This document shows positions 35,745 through 50,600 of a stretch of 64,000 nt of DNA, piece by piece. Source of the DNA: Liolophura sinensis (taxonomy: Eukaryota; Mollusca; Polyplacophora; Chitonida; Chitonidae); assembly GCF_032854445.1 (NCBI RefSeq), contig NC_088295.1, positions 59,315,249 through 59,379,248 of the forward strand. Direction: 5' to 3'. Made by a program: the position numbers and the translations under genes. The notes under the pieces are model-generated. The model ran no database searches. It worked only from the letters and a program-made list of their open reading frames with translations, and was not told where the DNA came from. The first letter of the stretch is position 1, and the number at the start of each line of letters is the position of its first letter.

Positions 35745-36778
35745 CTCTGTGCAGACAATCCTCTCTGTGCAGGCAATCCTCTCTGTGCAGACAACCCTCT
35801 CTGTGCAGACAACCCTCTCTGTGCAGGCAATCCTCTCTGTGCAGACAACCCTCTCTGTGCAGACAACCCTCTCTGTGCAGACAATCCTCTCTGTGCCAAC
35901 AATCCTCTCTGTGCCAACAATCCTCTCTGTGCAGACAATCCTCTCTGTGCAGACAACCCTCATCCTCTTTGTAAAGACAATCCTCTCTGTGCAAACAACC
36001 CTCTCTGTGCAGGCAATCCTCGCTGTGCAGACAACCATCTCTGTGCAGGCAACCCTCTCTGTGCAGGCACTCCTCTCTGTGCAGGCACTCCTCTCTGTGC
36101 AGGCAACCCTCTCCGTGCAGGCAACCCTCTCTGTGCAGACAATCCTCTCTCTGCCGACAATCCTCATCCTCTCTGTGCAGACAATCCTCTCTCTGCCGAC
36201 AATCCTCATCCTCTCTGTGCAGACAATCCTCTCTGTGCAGACAACCCTCTCTGTAAAGACAATCCTCTGTGTGCAAACAATCCTCTCTGTGCAGACAATC
36301 CTCTCTGTAAAGACAATCCTCTCTGTGCAGGCAACCCTCTCTGTGCAGACAATCCTCTCTGTGCAGGCAACCCTCTCTGTGCAGACAATCCTCTCTGTGC
36401 AGACAATCCTCTCTGTGCAGACAACCCTCATCCTCTTTGTAAAGACAATCCTCTCTGTGCAAACAACCCTCTCTGTGCAGGCAATCCTCGCTGTGCAGAC
36501 AACCCTCTCTGTGCAGGCACTCCTCTCTGTGCAGGCACTCCTCTCTGTGCAGGCACTCCTCTCTGTGCAGGCACTCCTCTCTGTGCAGGCAACCCTCTCT
36601 GTGCAGGCAACCCTCTCTGTGCAGACAATCCTCTCTCTGCCGACAATCCTCATCCTCTCTGTGCAGACAATCCTCTCTGTGCCAACAATCCTCTCTGTGC
36701 AGACAACCCTCTCTGTAAAGACAATCCTCTGTGTGCAAACAATCCTCTCTGTGCAGACAACCCTCTCTGTGCTGACAA
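35745..36778. repeat. 18-bp minisatellite, ~57 copies, with higher-order duplication
   Basis: The unit is CTCTCTGTGCAGACAATC with variants AGGCAACC, AGGCACTC, CCAACAATC, TAAAGACAATC and CTGCCGACAATCCTCAT. Distinctive variants at 35961 and 36021 recur at 36429 and 36489 (offset 468 = 26 units). A later marker at 36151 recurs at 36637 (486 = 27 units). So the array was duplicated as a block and one half gained a unit. Because 18 is divisible by three and the unit lacks stops, long frames are open on both strands (up to 413 codons, hexapeptide CADNPL); I do not regard these as genes. Confidence 0.95.
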
Positions 36779-37003
36779 GAAGCTCTTGATCAATCAGCTG
36801 TGGTTGAACATTATGAGATTTGCCAGCTGCTGTTTGTCGGATGGTGGATAACTCCAGAGTCGATCCACTTTCCTCCTTCCAAAATCCTCACCTCAGTCAT
36901 ACAAGTGAACCATTCTGGAGTCAACCTTAAATAAACTTAATATACGTCCTTTGCAACACCATTCCGTCAAATTACCATGATGAATGTCTCGGTTCAATAA
37001 GAT

Positions 37004-37427
37004 GCATTCTCCTTACAGCACATGCATCGTTCTCCACCTTTCACTTTACATCACTGCCACCAACAGCAAATTTTGTGCAGGAATCTTGAACAATGCTGAG
37101 GTCACTGGGGTCACAGTGTTGGGGCAGGAAGTGATGTGAGAAAACACAAACAATCCGTCTCAACCTTGGTCTGTTAATAATACTTTACACACATGCATTC
37201 TCTTTGCCTAGAGTATGTACAACATGATTCTAACCAAAACCTGAAACAATTTTATTGATGAATGTTGGTTAAATGGCTCCGCTGGAGGAGACCAGTGATG
37301 AGGCTAAGCCTAAACATCCCTATGTGTGTCTCACAGGCTCCAGTGGTCAAGCTTGTCTACTGGTCGCAGTGATCGATGTAAAGCGAAAGGTAGAGAGTGG
37401 TGCATGCGCTGTGAGGAGTATGAATAT
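37004..37427. mobile_element. ~420-bp MITE, family C, copy 1
   Basis: The left end (GCATTCTCCTTACAGCACAT .. CTTTCACTTTACATC) is mirrored at the right end (GATGTAAAGCGAAAGGTAGA .. GCTGTGAGGAGTATGAAT) over about 60 bases. The interior matches the copy at 57601-58016 in reverse orientation. A 67-codon ORF at 37273 lies wholly inside it and is not a gene. Confidence 0.8.
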
Positions 37428-38657
37428 GATGACTTACGTCATCACTGAAGTATTATACCAAAGACACCAATCATGACACCCAGCCATGTACTTACTGCTG
37501 TCTGTATTTTCCTCTTGATGCAGAAAGCGGCATTGCAACCCTTTCAGTTTTGGTATTACATACACATGTACCTGGGTTGAGTTTATCCCTGTCTTCTGCA
37601 TATCTTGTAACTGACAGGCTTAACAGGTTAGAAACAAAAAGACTGACAAATGAGTGTGTGGTAATGATTGTATTAAACCCATGATTTTACATGTAATACA
37701 TATACATACATATAATCATTCAAAATGAAAATCAGGAAATAGTGTCACTTGAAAAATGATAATTATACAGTACTATATACTGAGTCATACATAATTCTGA
37801 CAATTTTGTGACAACTGATGATTTTATTACCTTTATGTCCTCCTCTTAATTTTATTCACTTGTTAATACCTACCTCATACTAATGCAAATTCTATCTTCA
37901 ACTTTGTAACACTTCAACACATCATTATAAACTTGCACATGTACAGGCTGTTTCTGGCATTCCTGCATTCTTACGGTCAGCCCGTTTTGAGTGCTGTCTT
38001 CATAGGCAAAAGATGTTTTTTTTTTATTATTTTTTTTTAATCCATAGTCTTACTCAGCAGGTGACTTGAGTGGTTTTATAAATGATAGACACTCATTTAA
38101 GCAGTCCTTATCGCAGGTATAATACAGGTGTGCACAGACTAGAACGACTACCAGATGTTACCTCCCACTATCCCCCACCCAACTCACTAAGCCACGACAA
38201 CCAAATGACCCCCGCCTTATCTGCCCCACACGTTTTACAAACCTTACTTTAAATTTGTAAATATATGGCAAATCCTGTATGTTTCAGGCTGTCTTATTGT
38301 TTTAAGGCCATAATGTGAGAAAATTTACAAGGAAAGATGCAAACACTTGATTTAAGACGTTCTGCGAAAGTTTTCTCTGAAACTGCCAAGTCAAATACAA
38401 ATTCATGCATTCATAAATTAACTCCATAACAACAGGGGTCCTGTTCAAAATTGGAAATAGCATTGGAACACTCAGTGAACATCAGTAAGCTCTCCTGTCT
38501 CTACCTTTGTGAATATGGGCAGTTGTAGACAAACCAAAGTGACATTTAAAACAAAATAATGAAAATCTGCTTGACAATTTGTCTGCTGTTTTGCAAGGAC
38601 TTAGCATCCTTTGACAAGGACTTTGACTGCCATCTGGCACTATCAAATCGATCAAAT
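37428..38657. other. Sequence 3' of RBM28, no gene seen
   Basis: AT-rich. It probably contains the RBM28 3' UTR. No repeat family was recognised. Confidence 0.5.
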
Positions 38658-41600
38658 TCAATCAGCAAACCACTTCATTCCAGTCTTTTTGGATGACGCC
38701 AAAATTTTGTTACGATACTTGGTAACCATGGCATCAAAGTCATCTGTCTTCTCCCTTCGATTTGCCTTGTATTTCTTCTTCTTCGGCTCCTGAGGAAGAT
38801 TAAGAAAGTTAGATTTATTCTTCTGCATGAGCAGGTATTTCTTATTAGATTTATAATGATGAAGACCACAACCCAATAGATGCAAATGTTTTAGCATTGC
38901 ATTAAAGGGTTCACAAATCACAACTGTTAAATGCTGACTGTAAATGTTTGGTGTTCAAACTAATACTACAGAAATGAAAAAAAGTTTGGGGAAAACATGT
39001 ATTTGTTATTAAATTATCTTGAAAAATTTACAATGCCTGTTCACTGATTTTGTCAGCTCTTGAGATTTTTCAGAAGTGACATTGGAGGCAAATTTCTGGC
39101 CACTATAGCAGCAATCCAGGTGCAGCATCCATACACATACGTGTATGTATTCCAATTCTTCAACCTTTTCACATGTTTGCAATGGTGTTTAAATTCAAGC
39201 ATGTTCTGAAGGCATTATTCCATGCAGACTGACAAAATAACACTTTTTGTGATATTGGCAAAACCAACCAATGTACTTTTGTCTCCAAAATCAAATTAAA
39301 AATGCAGATAAATTGCACTTAAAGTGTCTCTTACAAATGTGAAAAGGTTGAGGAATTAGGGTGCATGTAGTCTTCCATTTGTTGGCACGCAACTCACTAA
39401 CACTTTGGGCTGACGACGGAGACCTGATACAGCCTTACTTTTAACGCCGGTTTTACCCCTAATATGAAGACTGAAAAGCTTATTTCTACCCATACATGTT
39501 AGAACATATCACAAAGTTAACACAGAGTTCATGGGTCTTTTAAAGAGGCTATACCTGAGATTTTGGGCCAAAATACATATTTGATAATAAAATCATATTC
39601 ATACCTGTATTATTTATGGTGTTAAAATTATTATAATTTAACAATTATTATAATTATAAAGTTTGAAAAAGTAACAGCTGGCTTTATAAAATTCAGGAAT
39701 TTTATCATCAATTTGGAACAGTAACACGTGTACAGCCATGACCAATATTTCAGGAGAGGAAATTATTTGGACTATTCTAAAATAACACTGATACCCCTAA
39801 GAGAATCAAAGACTATGTCAGGGGTACTACTTACCATACCCTCCACAGATGATTTCCTCTTCTGGCCACTCTGGCCTCTGGCTTCCTTTCTACTCGGTCG
39901 GTTTTTGTTTGCCTTTTTCCCTGGTTGTTTCCCTTGATCCCTCTGCCGTATCTTTGGTCCAGAGTGAGAAGGCAACACCTTAGGTCTCTTCGCTCCTTTT
40001 GTCACAGTGCTTTTCCCCTTGACCAACCCAGATGCATCAGTCTGTTTCGCTACCGTATTTTCTGATTTACCTTTCTTCTCAGTTGTCCTTCCTTGTTTTG
40101 AATCGCTCTTTTGTTTCGACAATGGGTTTTTTGCTAACGCTTCTCGTTTAGCCTAAATTTTTTAAAAAGTGGTGAAATTATACAGCAAGTTACAATGTGA
40201 AATTGCTATCCAACTTCCACAAACACCAAAGTCACACAAGTTATTTCACAATGTATTTATCTTCAGAATTTGTAAACCATATATATAACCATATATTTGT
40301 CATAAAAAAGTAAGGGGAGATTTACTTGCACAACATTCGCTGACAACTTGCAGTTTCATTACATTTGAGATTTCATTTGATTTAGTTGATGTTGAACATC
40401 ATATTCAAGAACTTTTCACTCTCGATCAGATGGCAATCAGTTTGTATGGGAATCAGAGGTCTAACAGCAAGATTAACAATTTTGTCCATTAGGCATCAAA
40501 TACAGTCCATCAAGACATTTGTGTACATCATCACGGAAAAACTGATATAAGGTGGACTTGAACCTGTGACTGCAGGAACAATTATGAGATAAAGTTCATT
40601 TCGCAGCTCTCTACTACACACATTAATCCAACCACAATTCTTCCTACCTTGATTCTCTCCCACCGTTTCCTCTTGGCCTCTAGGGCTGTCTTATTCTCCA
40701 GGGAGAACTCTACTACTGGTCTCTGTTAAAACGAAAGAAGCAAACACTAATTTCCATATATTAACACTGACTCTTCCTGTACATGTACATTTAACCTCAC
40801 AAAAGATGGTGTACATCCATAAGGCTGGTGACTTAAAATGAAAGAGGAATTCTATAAATCGTTATAAAACCATTCAATACTGAATGAATATGATTCATTT
40901 TACGTACTGTAATTCTTTACCTTTTTGCAATTTTGCAAGGTGTTTATTCAAAAATATTCTGAAAGCATCATTCTGTGCAAACTGATAAAATTGACCTTTT
41001 TTTGTGAAACCTTGAAAGAGACCAACCCAACGAATGTAGTTTTGTTTCTAAAATCATTTTAAAATTGTGCATAAAGCATACAGATCATATGTGAACAGGT
41101 TGGGGAAGTCAGGTAATTACCTGATTAGTATCTAGTACCTTGCTTAAGAACTTTTTGGTGACCAGGCAATCAATTTATTGGTGATAAAATTTGAGTGCCC
41201 AGGGAAACCCACCAACCTTTGCCAGGTATCTTAAGACTCAGACTTAAGGCCACAGCCAAATAAGCATGAGTGAAGGGCCTGATAGATGCAGTGAAGCAGA
41301 ACTTTAACTATCCAAGCCAAAAAGAACCCTAATGAATTTGAAGAAATTAGATGTACCCAAATTCTCCAACCTTTTCAACCACCACTGTGACCAGTATTGT
41401 CTGAGGAAACCGTAAAGTGTAAAGAAATAATCTGCATAGTTTGATGAAACTTGCGTTTTTATTGACACAAACAAAACATTTTGCAGTCATTTTCATTATA
41501 GCTGTATCAATAAATTCCACTGAAAAAAGGGCTTTGGTCGTTGAATATGTTGACGATTTACAGAAGACCTACTACGCATTAAACGAAAGTATGAAAAGAT

Positions 41601-44600
41601 GTACGAAATGTGATTGTGAATGACACTCACCTTTTTTTCCCCAAATATCTCTGGGTTGTTGTTGGTCTTCCTGAGTGCCTCCAGGGCGTGATGATGCTCT
41701 GTGAACTCCACAAACCCATATCCGCGAGACTTGCCCTCTCCCTTGGCATTCACCTGGGTCATGTCCTTCATGATACGACACTGGGGTTAACAAGAAGACA
41801 TGCTAACAGTTGTAGACAAAATATACCACGTGGTATTAAAGACAGTACACAAAACAGAGATACACATTCACATTTGCAGATGTGGTCCTTAATATGTTTA
41901 ACAATTACAGTGTCGACACCTCAATGACAGTAAATTCAAAGTCTATTGTCGGGGGTACAGGTGTAGCTTTAACATAACACTGTGAATCCATTTATTGAAC
42001 ATATTTTAGGATATGGTATGTAGGCTTTGAAATCCTGTCCAAACAGGAAAGAATATAGTTATCAAATAAAGATTTCTGAAAGGTGGCTAAGACTGTATCA
42101 GTGGTGTATGGGTGTCTTCCATACAAGACAAGCTAACCTTTTATTCCATGGAGGTAAAATTAACCTTTATAGATTTCATATCCCTCATTCATCTTCAAAA
42201 CCACATTTTTCTCCATTGAATTTAAAATGAGATTTTGAAAATGAATAAGAAGACATTCCAGTAGTGTTTTATTATTCCATATTTGGCTGACACTTACCTC
42301 AGTAACTTGAGCCTTCCTGTCACCGGCAGCTTGTTGGAAAATCTTCTTCAGTTCCTTATCCGTGGTTTTCACGGGAATGTTTCGTATACACAGCCTTGTG
42401 GTTGAAATAAAAATGTTGGGGTTTTTTCAACTTCTGCCTTTTAACATTTTCTACCTGAAATATAAATTCAAGACAAGGCTAATTTAAAAAACAATGCCTT
42501 GAATTCCAACCTGAAAGCTGAACTTTCTCAATCCAATTCACTCTGACATTTGCTACAGATGATATCGTTTTGGTTAAATTGTAATGGAGAGTGAAATAAA
42601 ACCGCATGAAAATCTCATTCACTTCTGTAATGATGAGTGATTACAGGCATACTGAATAATTTGTGACTTATACAATACTGGTCAGGCTTAAGGATGGGGG
42701 ATACCAGTGCTTTGGTAAACGGAAGCCATTTAACCATGTTTATTACAAACCTCATTGATTACTTCTTTATTTGATTTTTGTTTATGCCAAACTCAAGAAA
42801 TTTCCACTCACATGTACGTGATGGCGAGGAAGAACCGAAGTGCCTGGAGTAAACTGGCTGACCTACAGACAAACTTTCCCACCCTGTTTGTACCACCCTG
42901 TTTGCACAAATAGCCACACAAGTATCGGTGACCATTTTGCTGTTGCCAAGGTGCCCTAAGCAGCCAGAGCTTGGAATCTACAAATTCCCAAAGGCCTGTT
43001 GTATGTCTTCTTTCTCACCACTAAGTTTTCCTATCCCCTCCACCCCAACCCCCTTCTAAATAAAGTGAAGGGCTTCAGAAGACATGCAGAGTACCTTTAA
43101 TCTCATGTCCAGATCAGCCTTTTGATAAGCCTTCAGCAGCTAGTGTGCCTGGTCGAATTACTGGGAACAGAAATGTAACCAATAAGTCACTGATTTTTGA
43201 CCGATGAAATGGCGGGGTTTGATTGATGACCGATGAAAGAAAAAGGCAACTAATTAGATGAGGAATCCATGTAACATAGCTATCAAATTTGAGAAAATTT
43301 CTCACAAAATAGCCTAGTCCAATTGCTCCTTTATCTGAAAATTGCCAAACTAACTACCTCATAATAATGAAGAAAACTACTTTTATGACTGACATTTATG
43401 GTATCTCAAACGATAATAATGACAGGACATTTCATAACAGGCTTTTCAGGATTTTAGTCTTATCATAACAATGTATGCATGAACTTATACACGAAAGTAG
43501 CAAATTAGTCACCTGCATAGAAGCATAACATACACATGAATGTAGCCTTCTGAAAAATTACGCAACTAAATTGAGAAGATACAGCCTCGGACTTACAGCC
43601 TTCTCTGGCCAAGTACAAATTCCTCTTGTCGTCTTTCTCCTTGGTCTGATTCTCCTGTTTCAATCTGGCGGCATCTTGTCTGGACACGGCTAAGATGACA
43701 TTCAGCTTCCTGCCGTCCAGTACAATACCTCCTCGCTGTAGAAATAAGAAGGTGAGTTGAAAATAATTGTAACCACCAAAAACAAAGCGTGATCCGTTCA
43801 AATGTGATCTCATTACGCACCCTTATTCTTCAACCTTTTCAACTGCTTCTGCGACCTATATTTTGAAACTTTCTGGGAGAACTGTGGGGTGTAGAGAAAT
43901 AATTTGCAGTTTTATGAAGCTTGTAAATTAAGTGGCACAAACAAATTATTTTTAGCGTCATTTTCATAATAACTCTATGAATAAATTCCACCAAAAAAGT
44001 GATTTAGTGGTTGAAAACGTTGAAGATTTACAGTATCATTCACAGAGCTACTAAATGTGTTCTTTATGACACACTTAAGAAAATTTGCATAATAGAATGT
44101 ATACATGTATATTTATTTATTTGATTGCTGCTTTATATAATACTCATTAATTTTTCACTTTTTTGATATTAGTCAGTTTTAGAGGTGAAGGAAACCGGAG
44201 TGTCTGGCCTAAACTACAGACTTATGGCAAGCTGATGACAAACCGTCACACGTGTGACATACAGATATACACAACACTATACTGGTGGAAGGCAAGTGAT
44301 CTGCCATGAATGTTAGACTGTGCGAAGGGTTACACCAGTATCCCTGTTTTATTGTCACGAAGACTGTGCGAAGGGTTACACCAGCATCCCTGCTTACTGT
44401 CACCAAGACTGTGCGAAGGGTTACAGCAGCATCCCTGCTTACTGTCACCAAGACTGTGCGAAGGGTTACACCAGCATCCCTGCTTGTTGTCACCAAGACT
44501 GTGTGAAGGGCTACACCAGCATCCCTGCTTATTGTCACCATGACTGTACAAAGGGTTACACCAGCATCTCTGCTTGTTGTCACCAAGACAGCGTGAAGGG

Positions 44601-47600
44601 TTACACCAGCATCCCTGCTTATTGTCACCAAGATTGTGTGAAGGGTTACACCAGCATACCAGCTTATTGTCACCATGACTGTACAAAGGGTTACACCAGC
44701 ATCCCTGCTTACTGTCACCAAGACAGCGTGAAGGGTTACACCAGCATCCCTGCCTATTGTCACCAAGATTGTGTGAAGGGTTACACCAGCATCCCTGCTT
44801 ATTGTCACCAAGACTGTGTGAAGGGTTACACCAGCATCCCTGCTTGTTGTCACCAAGACCATGCTTAGGGTTACACCAGCATCCCTGCCTATTGTCACCA
44901 AGACCATGCTTAGGGTTACACCAGCATCCCTGCTTGTTGTCACCAAGACCATGCTTAGGGTTACACCAGCATCCCTGCTTACTGTCACCAAGACCATGCT
45001 TAGGGTTACACCAGCATCCCTGCCTATTGTCACCAAGACCATGCTTAGGGTTACACCAGCATCCCTGCCTATTGTCACCAAGACCATGCTTAGGGTTACA
45101 CCAGCATCCCTGCCTATTGTCACCAAGACCATGCTTAGGGTTACACCAGCATCCCTGCCTATTGTCACCAAGACCATGCTTAGGGTTACACCAGCATCCC
45201 TGCTTACTGTCACCAAGACCATGCTTAGGGTTACACCAGCATCCCTGCTTACTGTCACCAAGACCATGATTAGGGTTACACCAGCATCCCTGCCTATTGT
45301 CACCAAGACCATGCTTAGGGTTACACCAGCATCCCTGCCTATTGTCACCAAGACCATGCTTAGGGTTACACCAGCATCCCTGCTTACTGTCACCAAGACC
45401 ATGCTTAGGGTTACACCAGCATCCCTGCTTACTGTCACCAAGACCATGCTTAGGGTTACACCAGCATCCCTGCCTATTGTCACCAAGACCATGCTTAGGG
45501 TTACACCAGCATCCCTGCCTATTGTCACCAAGACCATGCTTAGGGTTACACCAGCATCCCTGCTTACTGTCACCAAGACCATGCTTAGGGTTACACCAGC
45601 ATCCCTGCTTACTGTCACCAAGACCATGATTAGGGTTACACCAGCATCCCTGCTTGTTGTCACCAAGACCATGCTTAGGGTTACACCAGCATCCCTGCTT
45701 ACTGTCACCAAGACCATGATTAGGGTTACACCAGCATCCCTGCTTACTGTCACCAAGACCATGATTAGGGTTACACCAGCATCCCTGCTTACTGTCACCA
45801 AGACCATGATTAGGGTTACACCAGCATCCCTGCTTGTTGTCACCAAGACCATGCTTAGGGTTACACCAGCATCCCTGCTTACTGTCACCAAGACCATGCT
45901 TAGGGTTACACCAGCATCCCTGCTTACTGTCACCAAGACCATGCTTAGGGTTACACCAGCATCCCTGCCTGTTGTCACCAAGACCATGCTTAGGGTTACA
46001 CCAGCATCCCTGCTTGTTGTCACCAAGACCATGCTTAGGGTTACACCAGCATCCCTGCTTACTGTCACCAAGACCATGCTTAGGGTTACACCAGCATCCC
46101 TGCTTACTGTCACCAAGACCATGATTAGGGTTACACCAGCATCCCTGCTTACTGTCACCAAGACCATGATTAGGGTTACACCAGCATCCCTGCTTACTGT
46201 CACCAAGACCATGCTTAGGGTTACACCAGCATCCCTGCTTACTGTCACCAAGACCATGCTTAGGGTTACACTCCCTTTAACTCCCTTTCCAAGGCCAGAT
46301 ATTACAGGATGTAAAGTCTGGTTTGTTTTTACACATCAAGATAATGCATTTAATGCCGTTTTTACAAATACATACAATATTAGCTTTCATAAGATGTTAT
46401 TATCAGAGATGCAAAAGAAATAGGGAAGATTGTCTCAGAAAGCCTGGCAACTTAAATAGTCACCCTGACACAGATGGACAAAAGTAAACCCCATACCGCT
46501 GACTCATCATTAGCCTTCTGTAAACACTCCTGGGCACTTTCTTCTGTGGCAAATTGTACAAAAGCCGTTCCTAAAAGGAAATTACACGTTTTAATAGAAA
46601 ATCAGAACTTATGTCTGTAAATTTTATGCACTTGTAGAACGTAAGTGACAAGGGATACATGCATTCACCAACTGAAAAAAAAAAAGCCCTGGGATCTTTT
46701 CCTGGTAACTTTAAAAGATATCATAAAATCCCTTCCTACAATGAAGCATTCTGAGGAAATCAACAAACAATCTGATTGATTTGATTGGTGTTTGACACCA
46801 ATGGTGTTTTTACTCAACAGTATTTCACTTATAAGACCATGGTCAGCATTAGTTTTGCAAAGAAACCTGGGGAAGCCCGTAACTGATAATGTTTTTTTTG
46901 TTTAACTTATATGTATAAAATTTCTCACGAGTTACTTCGCATATATCTGCTTAGGCATGCTGCTGAACACTAACATAACATTTAAGGTTTGTTTGACTCA
47001 AAGAAAAAGAGAATCACAACAATACTTCTTTACCTTTTGGTTTTTCTGTGAAGTGATTCATCACAAATTTACAGTAATCAATCTCTCCAAACTCCTCCAA
47101 CAGTTCTTCCAGTTCTTCCTCAACAGAGTCAAAGTTAATATTCCTAAAAAAAAGAAAATGGAGTCATTTTTCACAAAATGGAAAACACATTTACTTATTC
47201 AGACTTGTATTTGTAATCCAGAGTAGTGTAAAAGATTTTTTCCCTTTCTCGTGGTGACATTAATCAAAAGATAATCCACAAAATAACACTTCAGAATTCA
47301 CCATGTTATGACATCAGTAACCAATAGAAAATTAAGAAATCTACCTTATAAACAACGTCCTGCCCTCTTTCAATTCATTTGGTTTTTGCTTCTTTATCTG
47401 GTTTTCTACAACCAAAAAACAGACGGAATAATGAGAATATAGCACTAGCTCATATAAATAAGGATAATTTATACAAATAATGATTACCATCAAAGTAGAT
47501 TTCCACATGTTTGTCTGACCATAATGCTGGCCGCCGTTGTAAAAATGAAATATTCTTGAGTACAGCATAGCACACCAATCAAATAAACAAACAAATATTT

Positions 47601-50600
47601 CCAAGTGCTATGAACACAACATTGCAAATTCCTACAGCAAACACTGATCAAATATCAACATCAAAAAAACTTAACCATTGTTAACCTTGTTCTGTCCCAT
47701 TCTGTTGTAAAATTTTGTTGAAAATTATCAAGTGCATTTTAATAGAGACCTTTACTTTTTTTCTTCTTATGAAGACTATCGTCGCTCTCAGATTCGCTTT
47801 GGTCATCGGACTCATCATCTGCATCGGATTCACTGTCATCCTCCTTTTCTTCCTCGCTCTCCTCTGAATCCTCTTTGCTGCTAAACCCTTCATCCTCCTC
47901 TGTAAAGAGGAAAATGTCAGCATAAGAGAACATCACATCACAGAGCAAACAATCGCTCCAAATGTAACAAAGCAGTGTTCGTAGAAATATGATATTGTTT
48001 CCAAGCAAAAATTATGTCACAAAGAACTGAATTTTCCATGTTTCTTTTTAGAAAACAAGCTAACTTCAGCATATTTCACATGGCTTCAAGATGATGTTGA
48101 AAATGAAAACAGTTTTTAATGCATAATCAATACATTTAAGAGTTACACATGGCCAAGTAAATGCCCAACTAGCTGACGTCAATATTGCTTTAATTCATAC
48201 TCAAGAATATTTCATAAAAGCATTCATCAAGCAATAGTGGATTCTAACACACATTCTTCCACAAGGCATCTATTACATCACTTCGATTCAGTCAGCTTGG
48301 GTGATTCAATCAGTTTGATACCTCTTTCAAACACAGACAAATACATTTTGCTGCTGTTTTAGTTTCTACAAATATAGTCACCTAAAAAAAGGTCTATACT
48401 TTTACCCACACTATTGTTATTGTCATTTCGGTTCTCAAGTTAAATGATATTTTAAAAAAAAATTTTCTTCATCAAAATTATCTTTTTAAGACCTTCATGT
48501 GCTTCTGAAAACTGCATTTGTACACACTGAACTTAAGGTGAAATACAATACTTACCAGACAGGTCATCGCTTTCATCTCCTTCCTTCTGTTTATTCTCTC
48601 TAGCCTGATCCTCTTCTTCCTCTTCCTCGCTGGAGGATTCCTCACCAGCCACCCCACTGACAGCACCTTCATCAGGACTAGATACTGAGTCTAACAATGA
48701 CAGCAGACTACATTAACCCACATTCTGCCGTTTAATAAATTTCTTCTGGCTAAACGTTTTGTCATTTCATTCATACATGCAATATTATGTTCTTAACAGG
48801 TTTTCAGACTGAACTTCTCTTTGTGTTACACATGTGTTTCAGGTTTAACACATTTTGTCTGGCTATTCACTTTTTCACGCTTACATTTTGTCCTCATTTT
48901 TTCACGCTTACATTTTCTCTTTCTAATAATTTTACCTGGCCTTTTTCAAAGCTTAAATAACATTTTGACTGCTAGTGTGTGCTACACATTTTCAGAATAT
49001 ATACTTTATATTCATGTAATTTTTCTGATTTTATCCTGACTTAATTCACATAATGTTTGTTTGTTACTTTTCATGTATATTTACCCGTCTTAGTAGTTTT
49101 TGCTGTTGCTTTCATAAATTCTCCTTTAGGCACTGCCCAATCTACTGCCACAGGCCGCCCTGAAACCAAGTGTATACAACATACATAAAGTTGTGTAAGT
49201 AACATTCATACTGTCATGCAATGTCCTTTTAATTATTTGATTTATTTATTTTATCTGATTGGTGCATTAGGCTGTACTCAAGAATATTTCACTAATACCA
49301 CGGCAGCCAGCATTATGGTGGGGGGAAACCCGGCTGAGCCCCAGGAAAATCCACAACTTTTAATTATTCAATTATTTGATGATTTATTTTTAAAGGGCAT
49401 AAAACCCTACTAACATGTATGTCCAGTACTAAAAAAAATGTCAAATCTTGTGTAAGCCAGCCGCTCAGTTGGGTGAAACAAAACACAGTCTCTTTTGCTT
49501 TCACTTTACAAAGAATGCATGAAATTTATGTCAAATTCTTTACAACAAGTTTTCATCAGTCTGGTTTACAGGGAGAGGAAAACTGAGTGTCCTGGGTAAA
49601 CTCCTTCACCAGGTATCTGACAAACATAATGTAATAGTGATGCATACATGTATCAACAAAAACTAAATTTGTGCGCTGAACCTTCATATTGGTCGAGAAG
49701 CTGACTGGCAACACAGAGAACAATGCTTTAGCCCAGTGAGCCAATGAGAGCCAATGAAAAGTTTAGAAAATATTAAAACACACTCTGGCAGACTTACCTT
49801 TTATTTGTTTCATATTCATCGTCTTCAGTGCTTTTTCTGCTGATTTCAGGTCGTTGTACTGGACAAAGCCAAACCCATGCTGTTTGCCATCTACAAATCA
49901 AGGACACTGGCTGGATAAGAAGAGCTCAAATACTATGCGGGATATTCAGAAAGAGCAAATTTTTCTTAATTTATTTATTTGATTGGTGTCTTACGCCGTA
50001 CTCAAGAATATTTCACTTCTACGACAGCGGCCAGCATTACGGTGGTGGGAAACTGGGCAGAGCCCGGGGGAAACCCACGACCATCTGCAGGTTGCAGACA
50101 GATTTTTTTTATTAATGTTTTTACAATGTGAGTAAGAATACTAAATTTTCCCTTTAAAACTGTCCTCGCAAAGTGCATGTTTAGAGGAAAGTAAAGGTCA
50201 TATAAATATAACTATTTGTGCTGAAACTTATATTTTTGGAGTAAAATATCCAGCTACCTTTTGAATAAATCTTAAATTAAACACCTTAAATGTCTAGGAT
50301 GAACTTACCACTCCTCATTGGAATGATCACCTCAGATATTTCACCAAATTCCTGAAAACTGTTTCTTAGGTCTTCCTCTGTACACTGTAACAAGACAAGA
50401 AACACAGTATTTGAATTATTGGAATTCACCCAAACGTTTCCAATTGTCTAAGGTCATCAAATATTACTTTAGCTGATCAAGCAGAATATCATCCTAAATC
50501 CCAAGCAAAACCTTAAAACACCTTTCCAAGCTCAATGGAACCGTTATAATTAGGCAAATTTAGTAAGTTAGTCATGCATAAAATTTTAGGTCAATACCAT

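Noticed and set aside
35610-36851. 413-codon frame of CADNPL repeats, and 341-, 346- and 306-codon frames on both strands
   Set aside because: The 18-bp unit lacks stops in most frames, so all are open by arithmetic. No splice-supported flanks or domain are seen.
37273-37476. 67-codon ORF starting MAPLEE
   Set aside because: It lies inside and overlaps the end of an inverted-repeat element that recurs at 57601-58016.
44209-46257. 682-codon frame on the RBM28 strand and 520-codon frame on the other
   Set aside because: Both are products of the 45-bp repeat, which is a multiple of three. They lie in an intron between RBM28 exons that join in phase.
44315-46273. CRISPR-like or telomeric array
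   Set aside because: Units are contiguous without unique spacers, so it is not CRISPR. TTAGGG occurs only once per 45 bases, so it is not telomere.
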